Of a DNA stretch of 64,000 bases, positions 57,362-64,000 are shown one piece after another. Source of the stretch: Marinobacterium nitratireducens (GTDB lineage Bacteria > Pseudomonadota > Gammaproteobacteria > Pseudomonadales > Balneatricaceae); contig NZ_BMLT01000009.1 in assembly GCF_014645375.1 (NCBI RefSeq), positions 140,033-204,032 on the forward strand, given 5' to 3'. Positions within the stretch are counted from its first letter, which is position 1. Each line of letters begins with the position of its first letter. The notes beneath the pieces were generated by a model that was not told where the DNA came from, made no database searches, and was given only the letters and a program-made list of their open reading frames with translations. The position numbers were made by a program, and so were the translations under genes.

Positions 57362-58117
57362 CTACTGGAGGCCTGTCTGGGACAGTACCTTGGAGCTGCG
57401 TGGCGGCGGCAGCAGTGCGATCAGGTTTTCCGCCGTTGCTTCCACCACCGAGGTGAAGGTGATGGACTTTTCCTTGCCGGTTTCCTGCGCCAGATTCAGC
57501 TCCTCGACACCTTCCCAGGCGATGCTGCCGTCGAGCGTATCCCACACCTGCACGTAGAGGCGGATATTGGCGCGGGTCGTCTGGTAGACCCGGAATCCCA
57601 GCATGCTGAAGCGACCGCGGGACTCCTGGCTGAAGCCGCCGAGGTTGAGCTGCACCAGGTAGCGGGCGTTGGCGGCTTTGCCGATTTTCTGCAGCGTATC
57701 GCGGCTCAGTATGCCGGAATGCCCGTAATCCTCGAACATCCGGTTGTATTCCCGCGCCAGCCCCGCCCGGTTGACGGCGCCCAGCGTTTCGGGCAGTGAC
57801 ACGACCCTGATATCGGGACGCTTGCTGACCAGGGTTCTGGCGAATACCAGCGCCAGGGTTTGCTTGTCCTCCTCCTGCCCGGTGGTGGTGGACGGACTGA
57901 TAAAGGCCACGCCGTCGCGGCTCAACGCATCGGCGCTCAGCGATATATCGTTGTGCTGCGCCGAGGAGTAGTTCTGGTTGAAGCCACAGCCGCCGAGCAG
58001 CACGGCCGTGGCAAGCATGACCAGCAGCGCGGCTCGATGCAGCGTATCCGGGTGTGCCGGCCGCGGCAGTTCCATCAGTGCGATGGCGGGCCGGCTCCTG
58101 CGATTGGACTGAATCAT
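57362..58117 (-). CDS. Hypothetical lipoprotein
   Basis: A 251-residue predicted lipoprotein with lipobox LLGGC (Cys about residue 44) following a hydrophobic stretch; a shorter start (for example the Met at residue 15 or 34) would give a more usual signal peptide. The mature part has DISLSADALSRDGVAFISPS, ARYLVQLNLGGFSQESRGR and YVQVWDTLDGSIAWEGVEEL, resembling periplasmic proteins that contribute to outer-membrane assembly or polymer export, but I do not recognise the family. Transcribed opposite to its neighbours. Confidence 0.75.
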   Translation of the reverse strand: MIQSNRRSRPAIALMELPRPAHPDTLHRAALLVMLATAVLLGGCGFNQNYSSAQHNDISLSADALSRDGVAFISPSTTTGQEEDKQTLALVFARTLVSKRPDIRVVSLPETLGAVNRAGLAREYNRMFEDYGHSGILSRDTLQKIGKAANARYLVQLNLGGFSQESRGRFSMLGFRVYQTTRANIRLYVQVWDTLDGSIAWEGVEELNLAQETGKEKSITFTSVVEATAENLIALLPPPRSSKVLSQTGLQ

Positions 58118-58359
58118 AGACCCCTCCGGTTGATGGCCCGGGGCCAGCCGGCGAATCCGGCTGCCGGGGCGTTCGGCCGTCGTCGAAAGCGGGCATTCCT
58201 GCCGGAGTTTCGAAGCCGGTCCGGTGGATGACGGTACTAACGTTTCAGGAAGTAATAGCTTCAGTGTAGTTGGCGCATCGGGCTGGCGCCCGGGCCGGTA
58301 TTTGCCCAGAATGGCGCAAGGGTACCCCGCAGTTCAGGAACGGATATCGGAGATCGCCA

Positions 58360-59643
58360 ATGCCCATGGATACCGACAAGCGCAGAATCTTGGCCTGGGC
58401 CCTGTACGACTGGGGTAACTCGGCCTTTGCCACTACGGTGATGGCGGGCTTTTTCCCGATCTTCTTCAAGCAGTACTGGAGCCAGGGCACCTCTGCCACC
58501 GAGAGCACCTTTTACCTGGGGCTGGCGAACGGCCTCTCCAGTCTGGTGGTGGTGGTGATGGCACCGGTGCTCGGCGCCATCGCCGACCGCGCGGGTCTGC
58601 GCAAGCGGTTCCTGATGGTTTTCGGTTTTCTCGGCATCCTCATGACGGCCTCGCTAAGCTGGGTCGCCGAGGGGCAGTGGCTGCTGGCGTCGGCGCTCTT
58701 TGGCTGCGGCGTGGTCGGGTTTTCCGGCAGTATCGTGTTCTACGATGCGCTGATCGTCGGTGTCTGCCGCGACCCGGATCGGGAGCGGGTCTCGGCTTTC
58801 GGCTACGGTCTTGGTTATCTCGGCGGCGGTCTGCTGTTCGCGCTCAATGTCTGGATGACCCTCGAGCCCGCGACTTTCGGCCTTGCCGATGCCGCCGAGG
58901 CGGTAAAACTGTCTTTCGTGCTGGTGGCGATCTGGTGGCTGCTGTTTTCGCTGCCGCTGGTGCTGCTGGTGAAGGAGCCGCCGGTGGCGGCGGCGCGATC
59001 CAGCCTCGGCGCCGTGCGCGGCGGACTGCACCAGCTGCGCGAAACCCTGAGCCATATTCGCCAGCGCCGGCAGGTATTCTGGTTCCTGCTGGCCTACTGG
59101 CTCTATATCGACGCGGTCGACACCATCATCCGTATGGCGGTGGATTATGGCGTGGCGCTGGGTTTCGACAGCGGCAGTCTGATCGTAGCGCTGCTGATCA
59201 CCCAGTTCGTCGGTTTCCCGGCGGCGCTGGCCTACGGCTGGCTTGGCAGCCGGATCGGCGCCAAGGCGGGGATCCTGATTGCCATCTGCGTTTATATTGC
59301 CGTGACCTTCTATGCCTTTTTCATGGAGTCGGTGCAGGAGTTCTATGTACTGGCGGTCACGGTGGGTCTGGTGCAGGGCGGCGTGCAGGCGCTGAGCCGG
59401 TCGTTCTACAGCCGTCTGATCCCGCCCGAGCGCTCCGGCGAGTTCTTCGGTTTTTACAACATGCTCGGCAAGTTCGCGGCGGTGCTGGGACCTGTGCTGG
59501 TGGGCTGGGTCGGGGTGCTTACCGGCAGTTCCCGTTACGGCATACTGTCGGTGGTGCTGTTGCTGGTGGCCGGGGGCTTGCTGCTGCTCAAGGTCGACGG
59601 TCGCGGTGGCCGGGCGGAGCCGCTACCGCGGCAAGAAAAGTAG
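58360..59643 (+). CDS. UMF1/Atg22-like MFS transporter
   Basis: A 427-residue 12-TM transporter. The opening ILAWALYDWGNSAFATTVMAG is the UMF1 (vacuole effluxer Atg22-like) signature, and VQGGVQALSRSFYSRLIPPERSGEFFGFYN is another. The start is ATG 58360 with GGAGA upstream. It stands alone; substrate unknown, with amino acids or other small metabolites proposed for relatives. Confidence 0.88.
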   Translation: MPMDTDKRRILAWALYDWGNSAFATTVMAGFFPIFFKQYWSQGTSATESTFYLGLANGLSSLVVVVMAPVLGAIADRAGLRKRFLMVFGFLGILMTASLSWVAEGQWLLASALFGCGVVGFSGSIVFYDALIVGVCRDPDRERVSAFGYGLGYLGGGLLFALNVWMTLEPATFGLADAAEAVKLSFVLVAIWWLLFSLPLVLLVKEPPVAAARSSLGAVRGGLHQLRETLSHIRQRRQVFWFLLAYWLYIDAVDTIIRMAVDYGVALGFDSGSLIVALLITQFVGFPAALAYGWLGSRIGAKAGILIAICVYIAVTFYAFFMESVQEFYVLAVTVGLVQGGVQALSRSFYSRLIPPERSGEFFGFYNMLGKFAAVLGPVLVGWVGVLTGSSRYGILSVVLLLVAGGLLLLKVDGRGGRAEPLPRQEK

Positions 59644-59775
59644 CCTGAAACCAGCGGCCGAAAGTAGGATGGGCGGAGCCGCATTGGCACTCTGTTCAAC
59701 GCTTACAGCGAGGTTGACGCGGCGCACCCCATCAATGAGTCGGCTACATGCCTCCCGCTAAAACGCGATGAACCC

Positions 59776-59815
59776 AAAAAGGCCACACCGCCGATGAAGC
59801 ATCGGCGGCGTGGCC
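59776..59815 (-). terminator. Rho-independent terminator of the FucP-like gene
   Basis: On the minus strand a 15-bp stem (GGCCACGCCGCCGAT/ATCGGCGGTGTGGCC, one mismatch) with a five-base loop is followed by five T. It lies 20 bp after the stop codon of the 59836-61140 gene. Confidence 0.85.
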
Positions 59816-59835
59816 TCTGGGATCGACCGGGACTG

Positions 59836-61140
59836 TCAGACGACTGCAGGGCGTGCGGCGCTGTGTGCCTTGCGTTCGGCCTTGAGGTCGAAGTAGCCGT
59901 AGCGGGCGACGACCAGGAAGCAGGCGGCCGGCACGATGAAGGACAGGGTGGCACCGTAGCCGTCGATCACCGCGCCCTGCACCAGCGGCATGATGGCGCC
60001 GCCGAGGATGGCCATGACGAGACCTGCGGCGCCGAACTTGGTGTCTTCGCCAAGCCCCTGCAGCGCAATGCCGTAGATGGTCGGGAACATCAGCGACAGG
60101 CAGCCGGAGATCGCCACCAGTGCCCAGACGCCGGAGATATCCGGGCTGGCGATCATGTAACCGCACAGTGCGGTGGCCAGGACCGACAGGCCCGCCAGCA
60201 GCTTGGACGCACGGATATAGCCCATCAGCCAGGTCATGGCGAAGCGGGCGATGAGGAACAGGATCAGGCTGTACTGCAGGTAGTCGCCGGCGCGCGCTTC
60301 GTTGACCGACAGCGCATCCATGACGTACTGGATGGTGAAGGTCCAGACGCAGGTCTGGGCGCCGACGTTAAAGAACTGCGCCACGACGCCGAAACGGTAA
60401 TGACGGTTGCGCAGCAGACGGCCCAGGGTGGCGCCGAGCTTGATATCGCGGCTATGGGCCACGACCTTTTCGCGGCTCGGACGGATGCGCATCATCGCAA
60501 TGGCCATCCAGATCAGTAGCAGCACGCAGGCCATGCCGACGTAGGGCACCATGACCGCATCGAGTTCGGCCGACTGGATAGCGCTCAGCTCGGCCGGCGC
60601 CATCGCCGCACGCTCCACGGCGGTCGCCGGGTTGAGCTGGGTCAGGATCAGGCTGGCGCCGAGGAAGACGCCGATATTGCAGCCGACGGGATTGAACGCC
60701 TGGGCGAAGTTGAGGCGGCGGGTGGCATTGCCGACAGGCCCCATCGCGATGACGAAGGGGTTGGCCGAGGTTTCGAGGATCGACAGGCCGGCGGCGAGTA
60801 TGAACAGGGCGGCAAGGAAGTAGCCGTAGGTCATCGCCTGGCTGGCCGGATAGAACATCAGGGCGCCGAGGGCGGCGAAGCCGAGGCCGGTCAGGACGCC
60901 GGTCTTGTAGGAAAAGCGGCGGTTGATGAATGCCGCCGGCAGCGCCAGGCAGAAATAGGCGCCGTAGTAGGCGAATTGCACCAGCGCCGATTCCAGCGCA
61001 CTCATGGTGAAGATCTTGCTGAAGACCTTCACCAGCGGATCGGTCATATTGGCGGCGACGCCCCAGGCGGCGAAGCAGGTGGTCAGCAGAATAAACGGGA
61101 GGATCATCTCCCGGAATACCATCGGGGTTTTATTGTTCAT
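59836..61140 (-). CDS. FucP-family sugar:H+ symporter
   Basis: A 434-residue 12-TM major facilitator. Characteristic blocks are FAAWGVAANMTDPLVKVF, FAYYGAYFCLALPAAFINRRF, GLSILETSANPFVIAMGP and RLNFAQAFNPVGCNIGVFLG, those of L-fucose/glucose/galactose permeases. The start is ATG 61140. A hexose other than fucose is quite possible because no fucose catabolism genes are near. It stands alone with its own terminator. Confidence 0.88.
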   Translation of the reverse strand: MNNKTPMVFREMILPFILLTTCFAAWGVAANMTDPLVKVFSKIFTMSALESALVQFAYYGAYFCLALPAAFINRRFSYKTGVLTGLGFAALGALMFYPASQAMTYGYFLAALFILAAGLSILETSANPFVIAMGPVGNATRRLNFAQAFNPVGCNIGVFLGASLILTQLNPATAVERAAMAPAELSAIQSAELDAVMVPYVGMACVLLLIWMAIAMMRIRPSREKVVAHSRDIKLGATLGRLLRNRHYRFGVVAQFFNVGAQTCVWTFTIQYVMDALSVNEARAGDYLQYSLILFLIARFAMTWLMGYIRASKLLAGLSVLATALCGYMIASPDISGVWALVAISGCLSLMFPTIYGIALQGLGEDTKFGAAGLVMAILGGAIMPLVQGAVIDGYGATLSFIVPAACFLVVARYGYFDLKAERKAHSAARPAVV

Positions 61141-61534
61141 CGTTGCCGTGCCTCTTGTCGTTATAGTGCCGTCGCAGAAGCGGCGGCACTGGCTGCGGTC
61201 CCTGTCTGGACAGGCTTGCATTGAAACCCCGCAATAAAAACGCTGAATGAACGGCGTCCGGGCATTTTGTAATTTTTGCAACAAAGGCGCCGGCATTGAG
61301 CGGCGGGGCCGGTTGCAGGCCATACTTCACTGCGCCGGGTATCGCCAAAAGGTGACACCTTGAGGTAATGTGTTTTCATGATCGGGCGTTCGGCCGGCTG
61401 TGCCGCGGCCCGGTTCGTCATCGAATTTGCCAAGGGAGTGGTGGGTCCGACATGTTCCGAGCCCCGAGTTGCCAGCTGCCGAAACCCGTTGGGCCCGCTT
61501 TGGTCCGCAGTCGTCCGGGCGGGAGGCCGCTGGC
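61141..61534. other. Divergent intergenic region with TTTGT...ACAAA inverted repeat
   Basis: A 394-bp gap. It must contain promoters for the FucP-like gene and the parvulin gene. TTGTAATTTTTGCAACAA at 61267-61284 is an imperfect palindrome in an AT-rich patch about 130 bp from the transporter start and may be an operator; its TTGT...ACAA ends recall HexR sites but the spacing (10) is larger. Nothing else was recognised. Confidence 0.4.
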
Positions 61535-62404
61535 ATGAGCGAATCCGGCACGGAAAGCCGACGCTGGTGGCGTGAGCCGCTGCTGCACTTTTTCATCATC
61601 GGCGTGCTGCTGTTCCCGCTGTTCGACTGGCTGGGAGATATCAGGGCGCAGGACCGGATCCTGGTCACCCGCGAGCGCATCGATAACCTGTCCTCTGTTT
61701 TCGCCCGCACCTGGCAGCGCCAGCCGACCCGGCAGGAACTCGATGGACTCATCGACGACTACGTGCGCGAGGAGATCGCCGCCCGCGAGGCGCGCGCGCG
61801 CGGGCTCGATCAGGATGACGTCGTGATTCGCCGCAGGCTGCGGCAGAAGCTGGAATTCCTGGTCACGGACAGCGTCACCTCCGTGCCGCCGACCGAGCAG
61901 CAACTGCAGGACTGGCTGAGCGCCCATCCCGACCCCTTCCGCAGCGATCCCGAATACGCGTTTCGCCAGGTTTTCCTGGACCCGAACAAGCATGCCGGCA
62001 CCCTGGAGCGCGATGCCGAGCGCCTGCTGCAGCGGCTGCGTGCGGCCGGCGGCAAAGTCGATATCCGCAATATCGGGGATTCCCTTATGGTACCGCGCGA
62101 TATCGAACGCATGAGTGTCGGGGAGATCGGCCGGGTTTTCGGAGAACGCTTTGCACAGCAGGTCATCCGCCTGCAGCCGGAGACCTGGAGCGGTCCGCTG
62201 CTATCCGGTTACGGCGTGCACCTGGTGTACCTGCTCGACCGTCGCACCGGCGCGGTGCCGCCGCTCAGTGAAATCCGGCCGCAAGTCGAAGCCCGGTTCC
62301 TGGAACAGCGCCGGCAGCAGGCGCTCGACAACCTCTATCAGTCGCTGCGCCAGCGCTATCCGGTGACGATAGAATCCCGCGAGGAGCAGGGGGGCGACGC
62401 TTGA
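61535..62404 (+). CDS. Membrane-anchored parvulin-type peptidyl-prolyl isomerase
   Basis: A 289-residue protein with a single N-terminal TM anchor (about residues 17-34, LLHFFIIGVLLFPLFDWLG) and a periplasmic body: SurA-like helical part (about 45-130) and a PpiC-type domain (about 135-260) with EYAFRQVFLDPNKH and GPLLSGYGVHLVYLLDR. The start is ATG 61535 with GGGAGG. The stop overlaps the next gene (TTGA), which is a HupE-like protein; this pair recurs in other bacteria. It probably assists folding of an envelope partner. Confidence 0.85.
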   Translation: MSESGTESRRWWREPLLHFFIIGVLLFPLFDWLGDIRAQDRILVTRERIDNLSSVFARTWQRQPTRQELDGLIDDYVREEIAAREARARGLDQDDVVIRRRLRQKLEFLVTDSVTSVPPTEQQLQDWLSAHPDPFRSDPEYAFRQVFLDPNKHAGTLERDAERLLQRLRAAGGKVDIRNIGDSLMVPRDIERMSVGEIGRVFGERFAQQVIRLQPETWSGPLLSGYGVHLVYLLDRRTGAVPPLSEIRPQVEARFLEQRRQQALDNLYQSLRQRYPVTIESREEQGGDA

Positions 62405-63387
62405 CCGGCGTCTTGCGAGCCCTGCTGGCGACGCTGTTGCTGGTCGCCTGCACCCAGCCCCAGGCCGGCGAAACGCGGCCGGCGCTGCTGGATATTCGCG
62501 AGGCGCTGCCGGGGCTCTACGACTTTCTCTGGAAAACGCCGGCAGGGGCCCAGGGCGGCCTCGATATCGAGCCGCAGATGCCGGCCGCCTGCCATCTCAG
62601 AAGCGATATCGAGCAGCAGTCGACCCACGATGCGCTGCTGCGCCGCGGGCGCATGCAGTGCACGGACGGGCTTTCGGGCAAGACCATCGTAATCAAGGGG
62701 CTCGATGCCACCGTTGCCGATGTGCTGGTGCAGGTTCACCACCGCGATGGCCACAGCGAAAGTCATCTGCTCAGGGCGACAGTGCCCCAGGTCACCCTCG
62801 GCGACGGTCAGCCGCTGCTCAGCTACACCCGACAGGGGTTCAGCGAGCTGCTGACCGGGATCGACCTGCTGCTGCTGGCGCTTGGCCCGATGCTGCTGGC
62901 ACCCGGACGCAGGTCACTGGTGCTGGTGGTGGCCGCCCTCGGCCTGGTCTGTGCCACCGGCCTGGCGCTCAGACTGCCGGGGTACGTGCCGGTGGCGCCA
63001 CTGCCGCTGAGCGCGGTTCAGGCCTTCGGCGTGCTGTATCTCGGCCTCGAGGCGGTGCGGCAGGCGCTTGGCCAGGACAGTTTCGGTCAGCGCCACCCCG
63101 GTGCCATGGCGCTGGCCCTCGGCATCCCGCTGGGCCTGTCACTGGCCGGCGGGCTGCCGGCTTCCGTATCCGCCGGCGGTGAGACGGCCCTGATGCTGTC
63201 CCTCTACGGGTTCGGCGTGGCGCTGGCGCTGGTAATGCTGGCGCTGCTCGTGGCGCTGTTCCGACACGCGCTGCGTGAGGTCCAGCTGCACTGGCTGATT
63301 CTGGTGTTGCCCGGTTATCTGCTGGGGGGAATCGGCGCCTACTGGACACTTAAGCGCATGCTGACGCTGGTCGCCGCGATTATCTGA
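62401..63387 (+). CDS. HupE/UreJ-like membrane protein lacking the usual metal-site His
   Basis: A 328-residue protein. After a signal/anchor segment (about 1-22) comes a periplasmic part (to about 140), then about six TM helices resembling HupE/UreJ-type proteins, with SYTRQGFSELLTGIDLLLLAL at the place of the conserved G-x-x-H-x-x-x-G-x-D-H. The histidines are replaced by Glu and Leu, so metal binding of the normal type is unlikely. The start is TTG 62401, overlapping the parvulin stop; a TTG at 62413 is an alternative. Function unknown. Confidence 0.7.
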   Translation: MTGVLRALLATLLLVACTQPQAGETRPALLDIREALPGLYDFLWKTPAGAQGGLDIEPQMPAACHLRSDIEQQSTHDALLRRGRMQCTDGLSGKTIVIKGLDATVADVLVQVHHRDGHSESHLLRATVPQVTLGDGQPLLSYTRQGFSELLTGIDLLLLALGPMLLAPGRRSLVLVVAALGLVCATGLALRLPGYVPVAPLPLSAVQAFGVLYLGLEAVRQALGQDSFGQRHPGAMALALGIPLGLSLAGGLPASVSAGGETALMLSLYGFGVALALVMLALLVALFRHALREVQLHWLILVLPGYLLGGIGAYWTLKRMLTLVAAII

Positions 63388-63521
63388 GGGAAGCCTCGTG
63401 CCGCCCCGCAAAAATTTGCTAATGAAATGCAGGTTTTGGTCGATAAGCCAATCAGGCTGGCCTGAATACAGCGAACAATAACAATTCCAACAGCACTGCG
63501 TTCTTGTTACAGGGGGACGGG

Positions 63522-64000
63522 ATGGCAAAAGAGTCAGGTTTTTTCGATATTTTCGGCGGCGGTTCGGCGCGGATGTATCAGCAGATTCTCGAGCAGGCAA
63601 TCGATGCGGTCGTCAGTATCGACGAAAACAACAAGGTCACCTTTTTCAATGCCGCGGCGGAGGCATTCTGGGGTTACCGGCGCGACGAGGTCATCGGCCG
63701 CAACGTCAGAATGCTGGTTCCCGCAGCCATTCAGGCCGATCACGACAGCTACGTCAACGCCAACCGCGAGGGAGGTCCGGACAAGATCGTCGGCACCAGT
63801 CGCGAGGTCGAGGTCGAGCGGCGCGACGGCAGCACCGTCTGGGGCAGCCTGTCGCTGTCCAAGGTCAGGGTCGGCAGCAAGCTGCTTTATACCGCCTTCG
63901 TCAAGGACATCACCCGCGAGCGCGAGGCGCGCGAAACCATCAACCAGACGCTGGAGCAGGCGCTGGATGCGGTGGTGACCATCGACGAGGCCAACAACGT
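63522..64000 (+). CDS. PAS-repeat sensory protein (probable chemoreceptor), 3' end outside window
   Basis: The first 159 codons of a longer gene. ATG 63522 is preceded by AGGGGGACGGG. A PAS domain (about residues 18-135) opens with YQQILEQAIDAVVSIDENNK, contains FFNAAAEAFWGYRRDEVIGR and ends FVKDITREREARE. A second PAS copy begins at once with TLEQALDAVVTIDEANN. Such tandem-PAS starts are typical of soluble Aer/BdlA-like methyl-accepting proteins, but the signalling domain is outside the window, so a kinase or cyclase remains possible. Confidence 0.8.
   Translation, partial: MAKESGFFDIFGGGSARMYQQILEQAIDAVVSIDENNKVTFFNAAAEAFWGYRRDEVIGRNVRMLVPAAIQADHDSYVNANREGGPDKIVGTSREVEVERRDGSTVWGSLSLSKVRVGSKLLYTAFVKDITREREARETINQTLEQALDAVVTIDEANN

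Overview
The window is GC-rich chromosomal DNA from a gammaproteobacterium with Pseudomonas/Oceanospirillales-like gene content. The clues are a hexR / zwf-pgl-eda block for Entner-Doudoroff metabolism, a gts-type glucose ABC operon, an ectoine-uptake (ehu) operon suggesting a saline habitat, many two-component systems, and REP palindromes of the GTAGGAGC...GCGAA type. The genus cannot be fixed from the sequence alone. No rRNA, tRNA, CRISPR array, prophage or intact insertion sequence was seen. Both ends of the window cut genes: an S9 peptidase on the left and a PAS-repeat sensor on the right.

Layout. 0-4 kb: end of a prolyl-oligopeptidase-like peptidase, then an OmpR/histidine-kinase pair. 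4-7.1 kb: an ECF sigma/anti-sigma pair divergent from a secreted Hint (intein-like) protein and a small lipoprotein; the anti-sigma factor and the lipoprotein share a C-terminal domain. 7.4-8.2 kb: PepSY protein and cytochrome b561. 8.8-11.8 kb: ehuBCDA (minus strand). 12.3-22.3 kb: a fructose-type ABC system (frcBCA), an extra sugar-binding protein, a hybrid kinase/regulator pair and a fructokinase. 22.5-26.3 kb: a GGDEF-EAL protein coupled to an NMT1-like binding protein. 26.6-30.6 kb: zwf-pgl-eda with divergent hexR. 30.6-43.2 kb: a GltR/GtrS-like two-component system, psuG, a low-GC membrane-protein gene, DUF2726, CHRD and TPR genes, then gtsABCD. 43.6-48.3 kb: an HxlR regulator, a YeeE-like gene joined to the tail of a YeiH-like gene, and a bufferin-type RiPP cluster (bufA, DoxX, bufB, bufC). 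48.7-57.3 kb: a sensor kinase split by an in-frame stop, a FixJ-like regulator, and an acetyl-CoA synthetase / pyruvate-dehydrogenase / acyl-carrier-protein operon. 57.3-64 kb: a lipoprotein, two MFS transporters, a parvulin, a HupE-like membrane protein and the start of a PAS sensor.

How the parts fit together. Central carbon entry dominates: glucose (gts) and fructose (frc, fructokinase) uptake feed glucose-6-phosphate dehydrogenase and KDPG aldolase, with HexR and local two-component systems as likely regulators; edd is not in the window. The PDH-like operon makes acetyl-CoA and sits behind its own sensor/regulator pair. A tandem TTAAG-type box occurs before both the first two-component system and the PepSY-cytochrome b561 unit, which suggests one regulon.

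The least ordinary loci are the sigma/anti-sigma/Hint/lipoprotein cluster (4.0-7.1 kb), the bufferin cluster with a MITE-like palindrome before its precursor gene, the stop-interrupted kinase, and several non-coding repeats (48-bp hairpin tandem, two heptamer tracts, two ~170-180 bp palindromic elements). All assignments come from reading the sequence; no database search was run.
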